This document shows positions 16,921-24,781 of a DNA stretch of 34,804 bases, one piece after another (the stretch's first letter is position 1; each line of letters begins with the position of its first letter). Both the position numbers and the translations under genes were made by a program. The notes below the pieces were generated by a model. The model did no database searches. It was given only the letters and a program-made list of their open reading frames with translations, and was not told the DNA's origin. Origin of the DNA: Pseudomonadota bacterium (GTDB taxonomy: Bacteria > Pseudomonadota > Alphaproteobacteria > Reyranellales > Reyranellaceae); contig JAFEFH010000022.1 in the NCBI GenBank assembly GCA_018240695.1, forward strand, positions 1 to 34,804, written 5' to 3'.

Positions 16921-17733
16921 TCAGGGGTCGCGGTCGACCAGCTGGGCGCTGTAGCCGTCGATGCCGAAATATTGCTTGCCCCACTTGTCGAGCAGGCCTT
17001 CCTTCTTCATGTCGCGGATCGCCTGGTCGAAGGCGGCCTTGAGCTCCTTCGAGCCCTTCTGCATCGGCACGCCGACATAGCGCACCACGAACGGCTCGCC
17101 GGTGATCTTGGCCACCCCCGCATGCGTCTTCAGGAACGCCGCCGCCGCGGTGTCCGGCGAGATCGCCACGTCGATGCGGCCCGCCGCGAGGTCGGAGAAC
17201 AGCTCGGTGTTGCCGGGATAGCCCTTGAACGACTTGAAGGCGCCGTACTGCTTCTCGATCTCGCGCGCCGGCAGTTCGCCGTCCGCGCCGCCCGAGATGC
17301 CGCCCACGTTCTTGCCCTTGAGGTCCTTGTAGCTCTTCACGTCGTTCACGCCGGTGCGGACCACGGCCACGATCGCCGAGCGCGAGTACGGGATCGAGTA
17401 GTCGAAGATCTTCTTGCGCTCCTCGGTGATGTTCACGTTGGAGAACACGGCGTCGAAGCGGCCGGTCTGAAGGCCCGGCATGATGCCCTTGAAGTCGAGG
17501 CGCGCGATGTCGAACGGCACGCCGATCTTCTTCTCCATGTAGTGCGCGACGTCGATGTCGTAGCCCACCAGCTCGTTCTTCTCGTTGACGTACGAGACCG
17601 GCAGCAGGTTGCCGCTGGTGGCGCCCAGCAGCTTGCCGCGCTTCTTGATCTCGGCCAGGTCGGCCGCCATGGCCGCACTTGCAAGGCCGGCGAACGCCGC
17701 CACGACGCCCACGAACAGCATTGTCTTGCGCAT
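16921..17733 (-). CDS. Polar amino acid ABC transporter, periplasmic binding protein
   Basis: This 270-residue SBP_bac_3-type protein has a Sec signal peptide (hydrophobic core V-G-V-V-A-A-F-A-G-L, cleavage around Ala-Met-Ala-Ala). The mature start G-K-L-L-G-A-T-S-G-N-L-L-P is unusual in ending with Pro-Val-Ser-Tyr rather than the common P-P-F. The G-Y-D-I-D-V-A and G-R-F-D-A-V-F-S-N motifs are present. The start is the ATG at 17733; the frame extends upstream to 17847, but that part is Arg-rich and not signal-like. It is the first gene of the operon SBP, permease, ATPase, SDR, AKR, GST. The ligand is unknown. Confidence 0.93.
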   Translation of the reverse strand: MRKTMLFVGVVAAFAGLASAAMAADLAEIKKRGKLLGATSGNLLPVSYVNEKNELVGYDIDVAHYMEKKIGVPFDIARLDFKGIMPGLQTGRFDAVFSNVNITEERKKIFDYSIPYSRSAIVAVVRTGVNDVKSYKDLKGKNVGGISGGADGELPAREIEKQYGAFKSFKGYPGNTELFSDLAAGRIDVAISPDTAAAAFLKTHAGVAKITGEPFVVRYVGVPMQKGSKELKAAFDQAIRDMKKEGLLDKWGKQYFGIDGYSAQLVDRDP

Positions 17734-17991
17734 GATGTCCCCACTTCCCCAATAGAGGGCGGCACCTTGCGCCCGGCCGCGCCGGGTGTCACGCCTCGGC
17801 GGCCCCGGCGCGGAATTCCGCAGTGCTTGTTTGCATTTCCTCGGCAAAATGGCGCTGCTTTACAACACCACGGACAGGCGTAGGCTTCGGCCACTGGTGG
17901 CGGTTCGCGGCGTGTCGTGGCCGGCTCTCGTTCGCTCTACCCGGTCCCGCAGGTCCGCAGCCCTTCGAACGTTGTTCAGGAGGAGACGACC
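17734..17991. other. Divergent intergenic region with a 12-bp perfect palindrome
   Basis: This is the largest gene-free stretch (258 bp), between the amino-acid binding protein (leftward) and the DUF2189 gene (rightward). It must hold promoters for both. GCGGAATTCCGC at 17810-17821 is a perfect palindrome and could be an operator. An AT-richer patch lies at about 17822-17875. I see no convincing -10/-35 pair. Confidence 0.4.
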
Positions 17992-18897
17992 ATGGCCATG
18001 GGTACCCACATCCGCAATCCGATCGAATGGAGCTGGGATCAGCTCAAGCTGTCGGGACACGCCGTCGGCTCGGCGGCGCACGCGCTCGACGAAGCGCTCG
18101 ACGACCGCGAGGCGGCGCCGACGGTCGAGCGCATCGGCTTCGCCGACCTGCGCGATGCGCTCGCGAAGGGCCTCGCCGATTTCGGCGTCTTCCGCAGCGA
18201 CGTGATCTTCCTCTGCCTGCTCTATCCGATCGTCGGCCTCGTGCTGTCGCGCGTCGCGTTCGGGCACGGCATGCTGCCGCTGATCTTCCCGCTCGCCTCG
18301 GGCTTCGCGCTGCTCGGGCCGGCCGTCGCGCTCGGCCTCTACGAGATGAGCCGGGAACGCGAGAACGGACAGGACGCCGACTGGCGCCAGGCCTTCGGCG
18401 TCATGCGGTCGCCGGCGTTCGGCGCGATGCTGCTCCTTGGTCTCCTGCTGCTGGCGATCTTCGCGCTGTGGCAGGTCGCGGCCTTCGCCGTCTACAACGT
18501 GACCTTCGGCCCGCAGATGCCGGCGTCACTCGAGTCCTTCGCGCACGATGTGCTGACCACGGTGCCGGGCTGGACGATGATCGTCGTGGGCTGCGGCGTC
18601 GGCTTCGTCTTCGCCGCGGTCGTGCTCGCCATCAGCGTGGTGTCGTTCCCGCTGCTGCTCGACCGGCATGTCGGCCTGTCGACGGCGGTCGTGACGTCGG
18701 TGCGCGCGGTGAGGACCAATCCCGGGCCGATGGCCGCCTGGGGCCTGATCGTGGCGGCGGGTCTCGTGGTCGGCGCGATCCCGCTGATGCTAGGTTACGC
18801 CATCGTGATCCCGGTGCTGGGCCACGCCACGTGGCATCTCTACCGGCGCGTCGTCCCGCGGCCCGCGGCGGCGCGGATCACGCAACAGACGTCCTGA
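17992..18897 (+). CDS. DUF2189-type integral membrane protein
   Basis: This 301-residue protein has a soluble N-terminus of about 75 residues and then about six hydrophobic segments. The G-F-A-L-L-G-P-A-V-A-L-G-L-Y-E-M-S-R-E-R-E stretch matches the conserved core of DUF2189 (COG5473) proteins, whose function is not known. I chose the ATG at 17992 because it is preceded by AGGAGGAG with 7-nt spacing; an in-frame ATG at 17917 lacks such a site. The stop codon abuts exactly the stop of the convergent LivF gene (TGATCA). It is a single-gene transcription unit, with no neighbours that hint at a role. Confidence 0.8.
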   Translation: MAMGTHIRNPIEWSWDQLKLSGHAVGSAAHALDEALDDREAAPTVERIGFADLRDALAKGLADFGVFRSDVIFLCLLYPIVGLVLSRVAFGHGMLPLIFPLASGFALLGPAVALGLYEMSRERENGQDADWRQAFGVMRSPAFGAMLLLGLLLLAIFALWQVAAFAVYNVTFGPQMPASLESFAHDVLTTVPGWTMIVVGCGVGFVFAAVVLAISVVSFPLLLDRHVGLSTAVVTSVRAVRTNPGPMAAWGLIVAAGLVVGAIPLMLGYAIVIPVLGHATWHLYRRVVPRPAAARITQQTS

Positions 18898-19592
<695 letters not shown>

Positions 19593-19596
<4 letters not shown>

Positions 19597-21446
19597 TCGT
19601 GCAGCCCTCCGAGATAGGCTTCCTTCACGACCGGATCGTTCTTGATCTGGTCGGGCGTGCCTTCGGTCAGTACGCGGCCTTCCTGCAACACCGTGATCCA
19701 CTCCACCAGCTCGAACAGCGAGTCCATGTCGTGGTCGATCACGATCATGGTGCGGCCCTTGGCGATCGACTTCAGCAGCTTGACCGTCGCCACGCGCTCG
19801 CTCGGGCTCATGCCGGCCAGCGGCTCGTCGAGCAGCAGCAGGCTGGGCGACGTGGCGAGCGCCAGGCCGATCTCGAGGCGACGCTTCTCGCCGTAGGCCA
19901 GCGCCGAGACCGTGGTGTCGGCGCGCGCCGTCAGGCTGATCAGCTCGAGCGTGCGGTCGACCTGCTCGGTGAGGCCCGGGATCTTCGCCGGATTGCGGAA
20001 CAGGTCGAGGCGGAACTTGCCGCGCAGCTCGGCAAGCGCCGCGATCGTCAGGTTCTCCCGCACCGTCAGGCGCGTGAAGAGCTGGTTCACCTGATAGCTC
20101 TTGGTCAGGCCGAGCTGGCAGACGTCGGTCACGCCGCGGCCGGTGATGTCCTTGCCCTCGAACATGATGGTGCCCGAGGTCGGCGGGACCTCGCAGGTCA
20201 GCATCTTGAAGAAGGTGCTCTTGCCCGCGCCGTTGGGACCGATGATGCCGCGCAGCTCGCCCACCTTGACGGTGAAGTCGATGTCGCTGTTGGCCAGCAG
20301 GCCGCCGTAGCGCTTGGTCAGGCCCGTCGCTTGCAGGATCGTGCCGACCTCCAGGTTGCCCTCGCGATGACGGGCCGGCATGCTCTCGTCGGCCACGACG
20401 ATCGGCTCGAGCGCCTCTTCCGGCGCCTCCTCCTCGACGGCCTTGCGATGGGTGATCAGCGCGTAGAGGTCCTTCACGCCGCCGATCAGGCCGTGGCGCA
20501 GGAAGCAGACCAGCAGCACGAAGACGATGCCCAGCACCAGCTTCCAGGCGCTGCCCAGTCCCATGGCGCTTTGCAGGAAGTCGCGCAGGAACAGCCATAC
20601 CGTGGCGCCGAGCAGCGGTCCGAACAGCGTGCCGACGCCGCCGATGGCCGTCTGCATGACGAGCTGGCCGGACGTGTCGAAGGAGAAGGCGTCGGGCGGC
20701 ATGAAGCCCTGGAGGACGCCCAGCAGGCCGCCGGCGATGCCGGCATAGGCCGCGGCGATCACGAAGGCCGTGAGCTTGTAGGCGAAGACCGAGTGGCCGA
20801 GCGCGGCGGCGCGCAGCGGGTTGTCACGGATCGCGCTCAGGATCTTGCCGACCGGCGAGCGCACGATGCGCAGCGCCACGACGATGCCGATGAAGTAGCA
20901 GATGGCCAGGAAGTCGTACATCGACCAGCCGGTGCCGACGTTCCACTTGAAGCCCAGCAGCTCGAGCTTCGGCGTCGGCACGCCCGGGATGCCGTTCTCG
21001 CCGCCGGTCCAGTGCGACAGCGGCGAGTTCTCGAGGAAGTAGAACATCTCGGCGATCGCCACGGTGATCATCGCGAAGTAGATGCCGGTGCGGCGCAGCG
21101 CGAGCACGCCGACCAGCACGCCGACGATCATCGAGATCAGGGTGCCGATCAGCAGCGCCAGCGGCACGCTGGTCACCATGTCCTGGGTCAGCAGGTAGGC
21201 GGCGACGAAGCCGCCGGTGCCGAAGAAGGCGGACTGGCCGAACGACAAGAGGCCGGTGAAGCCGAACAACAGGTCGAAGCCCAGGCCGAACAGGCCCCAG
21301 ATCAGGATCTGATTGACCGTGTTGGGCGCAAAGCCGAGCGGCGGCAGGACGATCGGCGCCAGGATCAGGCCGAGGGCCGTCAGGCCCTCGATCAGGAAGG
21401 GAATGCGGCGCCGGGGAGCGGGAGAAGACTTCACTGCAACACTCAA
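19593..21446 (-). CDS. Fused branched-chain-type ABC permease and ATPase (LivM-LivG)
   Basis: This single 617-residue polypeptide joins a LivM permease (residues 1-330, about eight to ten helices, with G-L-L-S-F-G-Q-S-A-F-F-G and the coupling region around R-D-N-P-L-R-A-A-A-L-G) to a LivG ATPase (from about 369). The acidic linker is at about 335-365. The ATPase has Walker A G-P-N-G-A-G-K-S (403-410), signature-like A-L-A-Y-G-E-K-R-R (515-523) as usual in LivG, Walker B L-L-L-L-D-E-P (536-542) and His572. The frame is open throughout, so the fusion is real. The likely start is TTG 21446, overlapping the livH stop (TTGA); GTG at 21434 is an alternative. Confidence 0.92.
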
Positions 21447-22318
21447 TCGCGGCTATGCGCGCCGAGAAGGCCGCGCGGACGGACCAGCAGCACCAGCGTC
21501 ATCGCCGCGAACAGCATGACGTAGGCATAGCCCGGGTTGATCATCGACGTGATGCTGAGGATCTGGCCGGCGATCAGGCCGCCCAGGATCGCGCCGGGGA
21601 ACGAGCCGACGCCGCCGATCACCACGACGACGAAGGTCTGCACGAGGATCATCTCGCCGACCTCGGGCACCAGCGACACGACGGGCGCGTTGACGATGCC
21701 CGCGAAGCCCGCGGCCATGGCGCCGATGCCGAAGACGATCATGAACACGCGGAAGACGTTGATGCCGAGCGAGTCGACCATCAGCGAGTCCTCGATGCCG
21801 GCGCGCACGATCATGCCGAGCCGCGTGCGGTAGAGGACGATGTAGAGGATCAGCAAGGCGACGGCGACGATGCCGACGACGACCAGGCGGTAGGTCGGAT
21901 AGAGCATGAAGCCGAGCGGCGTCACGCCCACCGCCCACGGCGGCGGCGGCACCGAGCGCGACAGGCTGCCGAAGGCCAGGCGCACCAGCTCGACGAAGAC
22001 GATCGAGAGGCCGAAGGTGACCAGCAGCTGGTCCTCGTTCGGACGCGAATAGAAGTGGCGGATGATCACCCGCTCCATCACGACGCCCACGATCATGACG
22101 AACAGCGCCCCCGAGGCGACCGCCACGACGTAGGAACCGGTCGCCTGGAAGGCGAAGTAGCCGGCGTAGCCGCCCATCATGAACATGGCGCCATGCGCCA
22201 GGTTCAGCACGCCGAGCGTGCCGTAGATGATGGTCAGGCCGGAACTGATCAACGCGAGCAAGGCGCCGAGCACCAGCCCGTTGAACATTTGCGAGACGAG
22301 ATTTGCCCAGGTGATCAA
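21443..22318 (-). CDS. livH: Branched-chain amino acid/amide-type ABC permease (LivH)
   Basis: This inner-membrane permease of about 291 residues has about eight helices and the LivH marks: G-L-T-I-I-Y-G-T-L-G-V-L-N-L-A-H-G-A near the N-terminus, and G-G-V-G-S-F-P-G-A-I-L-G-G near the C-terminus. No ATG lies at the expected start. I chose TTG at 22318, with GGGA about 9-12 nt upstream. TTG at 22345 (nine residues longer) directly abuts a 12-bp hairpin that would occupy its ribosome-binding site. An internal ATG (M-F-N-G-L-V) would leave the first helix short. The stop overlaps the start of the LivMG fusion. Confidence 0.9.
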   Translation of the reverse strand: MITWANLVSQMFNGLVLGALLALISSGLTIIYGTLGVLNLAHGAMFMMGGYAGYFAFQATGSYVVAVASGALFVMIVGVVMERVIIRHFYSRPNEDQLLVTFGLSIVFVELVRLAFGSLSRSVPPPPWAVGVTPLGFMLYPTYRLVVVGIVAVALLILYIVLYRTRLGMIVRAGIEDSLMVDSLGINVFRVFMIVFGIGAMAAGFAGIVNAPVVSLVPEVGEMILVQTFVVVVIGGVGSFPGAILGGLIAGQILSITSMINPGYAYVMLFAAMTLVLLVRPRGLLGAHSRD

Positions 22319-22345
22319 CGCTTTATTCCCATCCCAATCATGCAA

Positions 22346-22372
22346 CGGGACGGCCGATCATCGGCCGTCCCG
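22346..22372 (-). other. Strong intercistronic hairpin between binding-protein and livH genes
   Basis: A perfect 12-bp inverted repeat (22346-22357 with 22361-22372) encloses a 3-nt loop. No T-run follows on the minus strand, so it is not a typical intrinsic terminator. Such hairpins after a binding-protein gene commonly protect that part of the mRNA from 3' exonucleases and raise its level over the membrane subunits. It could also cause partial termination. Confidence 0.6.
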
Positions 22373-22411
22373 GCACGGGAACCAAGCGGCGGCGTCAGGC
22401 CGCCACCATCA

Positions 22412-23776
22412 TCAGGTATAGTCGCCGAGCTTGCAGCCGAACGCGTCCGGCTTCTGCATGAGCGGCTCGCCCGGCAGGATCTCGAGGACGTCCCAATAGT
22501 CCTCCTTGCCCTTCATGGCGGAGGTCTTCTTGCCGCGGACGATGATGACCGGGCGGACGAGCTGATGGTCTTCGGGGCGGAAGTGCACCTTGCCGACCAT
22601 CGTGTCCATCTCCTTGCCGGCTTCGTAAGCCTTGATGACGTCCGGCGGATAGAAGCTGCCGGCCGTCTCGACCATGTTGGCCCACATGGCGATCTGGAGG
22701 TAGCAGCACTGCGCGCCCCACTCCGGCTTGTAGCCGAACTTCTTGGAGAACTCGTCGTTGAACTGCTTGGCGAGCGGGAACTTGTCCTCGATGCCCCACC
22801 AGTAGCTGGTGGAGGCGAGCACGCCGCCCATCAGGTCGCCGCCGACTTCGCGGGCCAGGAACGGAACCTGGTACGGAACGACCAGCTTCTGCTTGTCGAG
22901 CACGCCGAACTGCTTGGCCTGCTGGATCGACAGGACCGCGTCGTGGCCCCAGTTGATGTTCAGGAAGATGTCCGCACCCGAGTTGGCGATGTTGAGCAGG
23001 AACGAGCTGTAGTCCGGCGCGCCCAGCGGGCAGACCTGGTTGGTGACCGTGCTCCAGCCGCCTTCCTTGTTCAGGAACTCCTGCATCGACTTCTGCACGG
23101 TGTGACCGTACGTGTAGTCGGGCGTCAGGTACGCGGCCTTCTTGCCCTTGCCGAATTCCTTCAGCAGCACGGGGCCGATGCCGGCGGCGGCGGTCTGGCC
23201 GTAGGTGCACTCACGGAAGCCGTAGCGCACGCAGTCCTTGCCGGTCGTGTCGTTCGAGCCGGACACGGAGCTGAGGAAGATCACCTTCTCGCGCTGGGCC
23301 AGCTTGTTGAGGGCGACGGCGACGGCGCTCGAGGTGCCGCCCATCATGAGGACGGCCTTGTTCTCGGTGATGAAGCGCGAAATGTTCTGCACGCCCGCGT
23401 TCGGCTTGGCTTCGTCGTCGGCCACGCCGTACTTCACTTCCTTGCCGAGCACGCCCTTGGTGGTCTTGGGCGAGATCGCCTTGATCAGCGCGTTGCCCGA
23501 GTTGATGTGCTCGATCGCGAGCTGCGCGCCCTTGAGCTCGTCCTCGCCCTGCACCGCGTAGGTGCCGGTGCGCGGCATGGTGAGGCCCACGAACACCGAG
23601 GAGCCGCTGGAACCCGCCGGATAAGTACCGATTGCGCCCTTGGCCTGGCCCCAGGCCGGACCTGGCATGAAGAGCTGCGCGGTGCCGGTCGAGAAGGCGC
23701 CGAGGCCGGCGCCGGTGACGGCGGCGCGGCGCAGGAAGTCGCGCCGGGACGTCGAATTTCCAGAAGATTTAGCCAT
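22412..23776 (-). CDS. Type 1 periplasmic binding protein of the Liv-type ABC transporter
   Basis: This 454-residue protein has a twin-arginine signal (S-R-R-D-F-L-R-R at about 10-17, then a hydrophobic stretch and cleavage near W-G-Q-A). The mature protein is a Leu/Ile/Val or amide-type (Peripla_BP_6) receptor: V-F-V-G-L-T-M-P-R-T-G-T-Y-A near the start, a G-G-T-S-S-A-V-A ligand loop, and Y-T-Y-G-H-T-V. Tat export and the length suggest the amide/urea or broad-specificity group, rather than a strict leucine binder. Six to seven cysteines in the mature part is a high number for this family. ATG 23776 has GGAGGAG upstream. It leads the operon SBP-livH-livMG-livF and is divergent from the Crp/Fnr regulator. 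Confidence 0.92.
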   Translation of the reverse strand: MAKSSGNSTSRRDFLRRAAVTGAGLGAFSTGTAQLFMPGPAWGQAKGAIGTYPAGSSGSSVFVGLTMPRTGTYAVQGEDELKGAQLAIEHINSGNALIKAISPKTTKGVLGKEVKYGVADDEAKPNAGVQNISRFITENKAVLMMGGTSSAVAVALNKLAQREKVIFLSSVSGSNDTTGKDCVRYGFRECTYGQTAAAGIGPVLLKEFGKGKKAAYLTPDYTYGHTVQKSMQEFLNKEGGWSTVTNQVCPLGAPDYSSFLLNIANSGADIFLNINWGHDAVLSIQQAKQFGVLDKQKLVVPYQVPFLAREVGGDLMGGVLASTSYWWGIEDKFPLAKQFNDEFSKKFGYKPEWGAQCCYLQIAMWANMVETAGSFYPPDVIKAYEAGKEMDTMVGKVHFRPEDHQLVRPVIIVRGKKTSAMKGKEDYWDVLEILPGEPLMQKPDAFGCKLGDYT

Positions 23777-23831
23777 TTTACAGTCTCCTCCCGTTAATCG
23801 GTCTATTCCCCGTCCGGCATTGTCTCCGCCT

Positions 23832-23860
23832 TTGGTCGGGGTCGCCTTAGGCCAAATTAT
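23832..23860 (+). promoter_or_regulatory. Possible promoter of the Crp/Fnr-family gene
   Basis: TTGGTC (23832-23837) and AATTAT (23855-23860) are spaced by 17 bp, upstream of the regulator. Matches are 3-4 of 6 each, so support is weak; its overlap with the Crp/Fnr-type site adds a little. Confidence 0.25.
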
Positions 23861-23873
23861 TGATGCAGATTAA
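23860..23873. promoter_or_regulatory. Candidate Crp/Fnr-type operator
   Basis: TTGAT-GCAG-ATTAA differs from the FNR/FixK-type dyad TTGAT-N4-ATCAA by one base. It lies in the 132-bp region between the divergent Liv-type binding-protein gene and a Crp/Fnr-family gene, 35 bp before the regulator's ATG. Position fits autorepression and control of the transporter. Confidence 0.45.
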
Positions 23874-23908
23874 CAAAAAAGAACGGGCACACGCCAAAGG
23901 GTGGGGAA

Positions 23909-24781
23909 ATGCAGGGACTGACGCGCAAGATCGTGGGCGATCGCTGGGACGGCGCGTTCGTCGCCCGCCTGCGCCGCTACATTGAATTCAGCGCCTCTGA
24001 GATCAACGACCTGCGCGGCCTGCTCGAGGTCGAGCACAGCGTGCGCAAGCGCCGCGACGTCGTCGTCGAAGGCGGCAGCCACGCCAGGCTCAGCTTCGTG
24101 AAGAACGGTGTCGCCGCGCGCTACAAGGTGCTGCACAACGGCAAGCGCCAGATCGTCAACATCATCGTGCCGGGCGACGTGATCGGCCTGCCCGGCAGCT
24201 TTCTCGACACGACGTCCTTCGCCGTCGTAGCGCTCACCGACATGAAGCTCGAAGTCTGCGCGCTCGACGACTACGTGGCGCTGGCCCATCGCCGCCCGAA
24301 GTTCGGCCTCGCGCTCAGCTGGCTCGCCGTTCACGAAGCCACGACCTATGCCGAGCACATCGTCGACATCGGCCGCCGCACGGCGCTCGAGCGCGTGGCG
24401 CACTTCCTGCTCGAGATCCACGACCGCCTCGCCGCCGTCGGCCGCGCCGCCGCCACGGAGTTCGACCTGCCGGTGTCGCAGGAGATCATGAGCGACGCGC
24501 TGGGCCTCAGCGTGCCGCACATCAACCGCATGCTGGCGGAGCTGCGCGAGAGCGGCATGATCGCGCTGGCCGGCCGCCACGTTTCCTTTGCCGACATCAA
24601 GCGCCTCCAGCAGCTCGCGCACTTCGAGCCGGTGCGGCTGACCCGGATTCCCGCGCCGTCGCAACCTTCCACGATCATCGTGCCGAAGCGGCCCGTCGAC
24701 CGCACCACGGTCGACCGTCCAGCCGTCGGTCGCCCGGCCGTCGCCCGTCACGTGGGCGGCCGCGCGGCGCTGGCGAACTAG
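23909..24781 (+). CDS. Crp/Fnr-family transcriptional regulator
   Basis: This 290-residue DNA-binding protein has an N-terminal cyclic-nucleotide-binding-like beta barrel (about 25-145, with G-D-V-I-G-L-P-G), a dimer helix, and a C-terminal winged helix: L-P-V-S-Q-E-I-M-S-D-A-L-G-L-S-V-P-H-I-N-R-M-L-A-E-L. The recognition helix has S-V-P-H-I-N-R in place of the canonical T-V-S-R. Only one cysteine is present, so it is not an FNR iron-sulfur sensor. Beyond the winged helix it has an odd basic tail (about 245-290) with near-repeats of D-R-P-A-V and G-R-P-A-V. It diverges from the Liv-type operon and probably controls it. A GGGG ribosome-binding site precedes ATG 23909. Its stop overlaps that of the M50 gene. 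Confidence 0.9.
   Translation: MQGLTRKIVGDRWDGAFVARLRRYIEFSASEINDLRGLLEVEHSVRKRRDVVVEGGSHARLSFVKNGVAARYKVLHNGKRQIVNIIVPGDVIGLPGSFLDTTSFAVVALTDMKLEVCALDDYVALAHRRPKFGLALSWLAVHEATTYAEHIVDIGRRTALERVAHFLLEIHDRLAAVGRAAATEFDLPVSQEIMSDALGLSVPHINRMLAELRESGMIALAGRHVSFADIKRLQQLAHFEPVRLTRIPAPSQPSTIIVPKRPVDRTTVDRPAVGRPAVARHVGGRAALAN

Noticed and set aside
17734..17991. Small gene or sigma-54 promoter in the largest gap
   Set aside because: No open frame with a plausible ribosome-binding site, and no GG-N10-GC pair with the full consensus.
19597..20598. Extending livF upstream to 566 codons
   Set aside because: The added part has no ABC motif and is a shadow of the ATPase half of the LivMG fusion.
23909..24781. 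FNR-type oxygen sensor
   Set aside because: Only one cysteine is present, so the four-cysteine iron-sulfur cluster cannot form.
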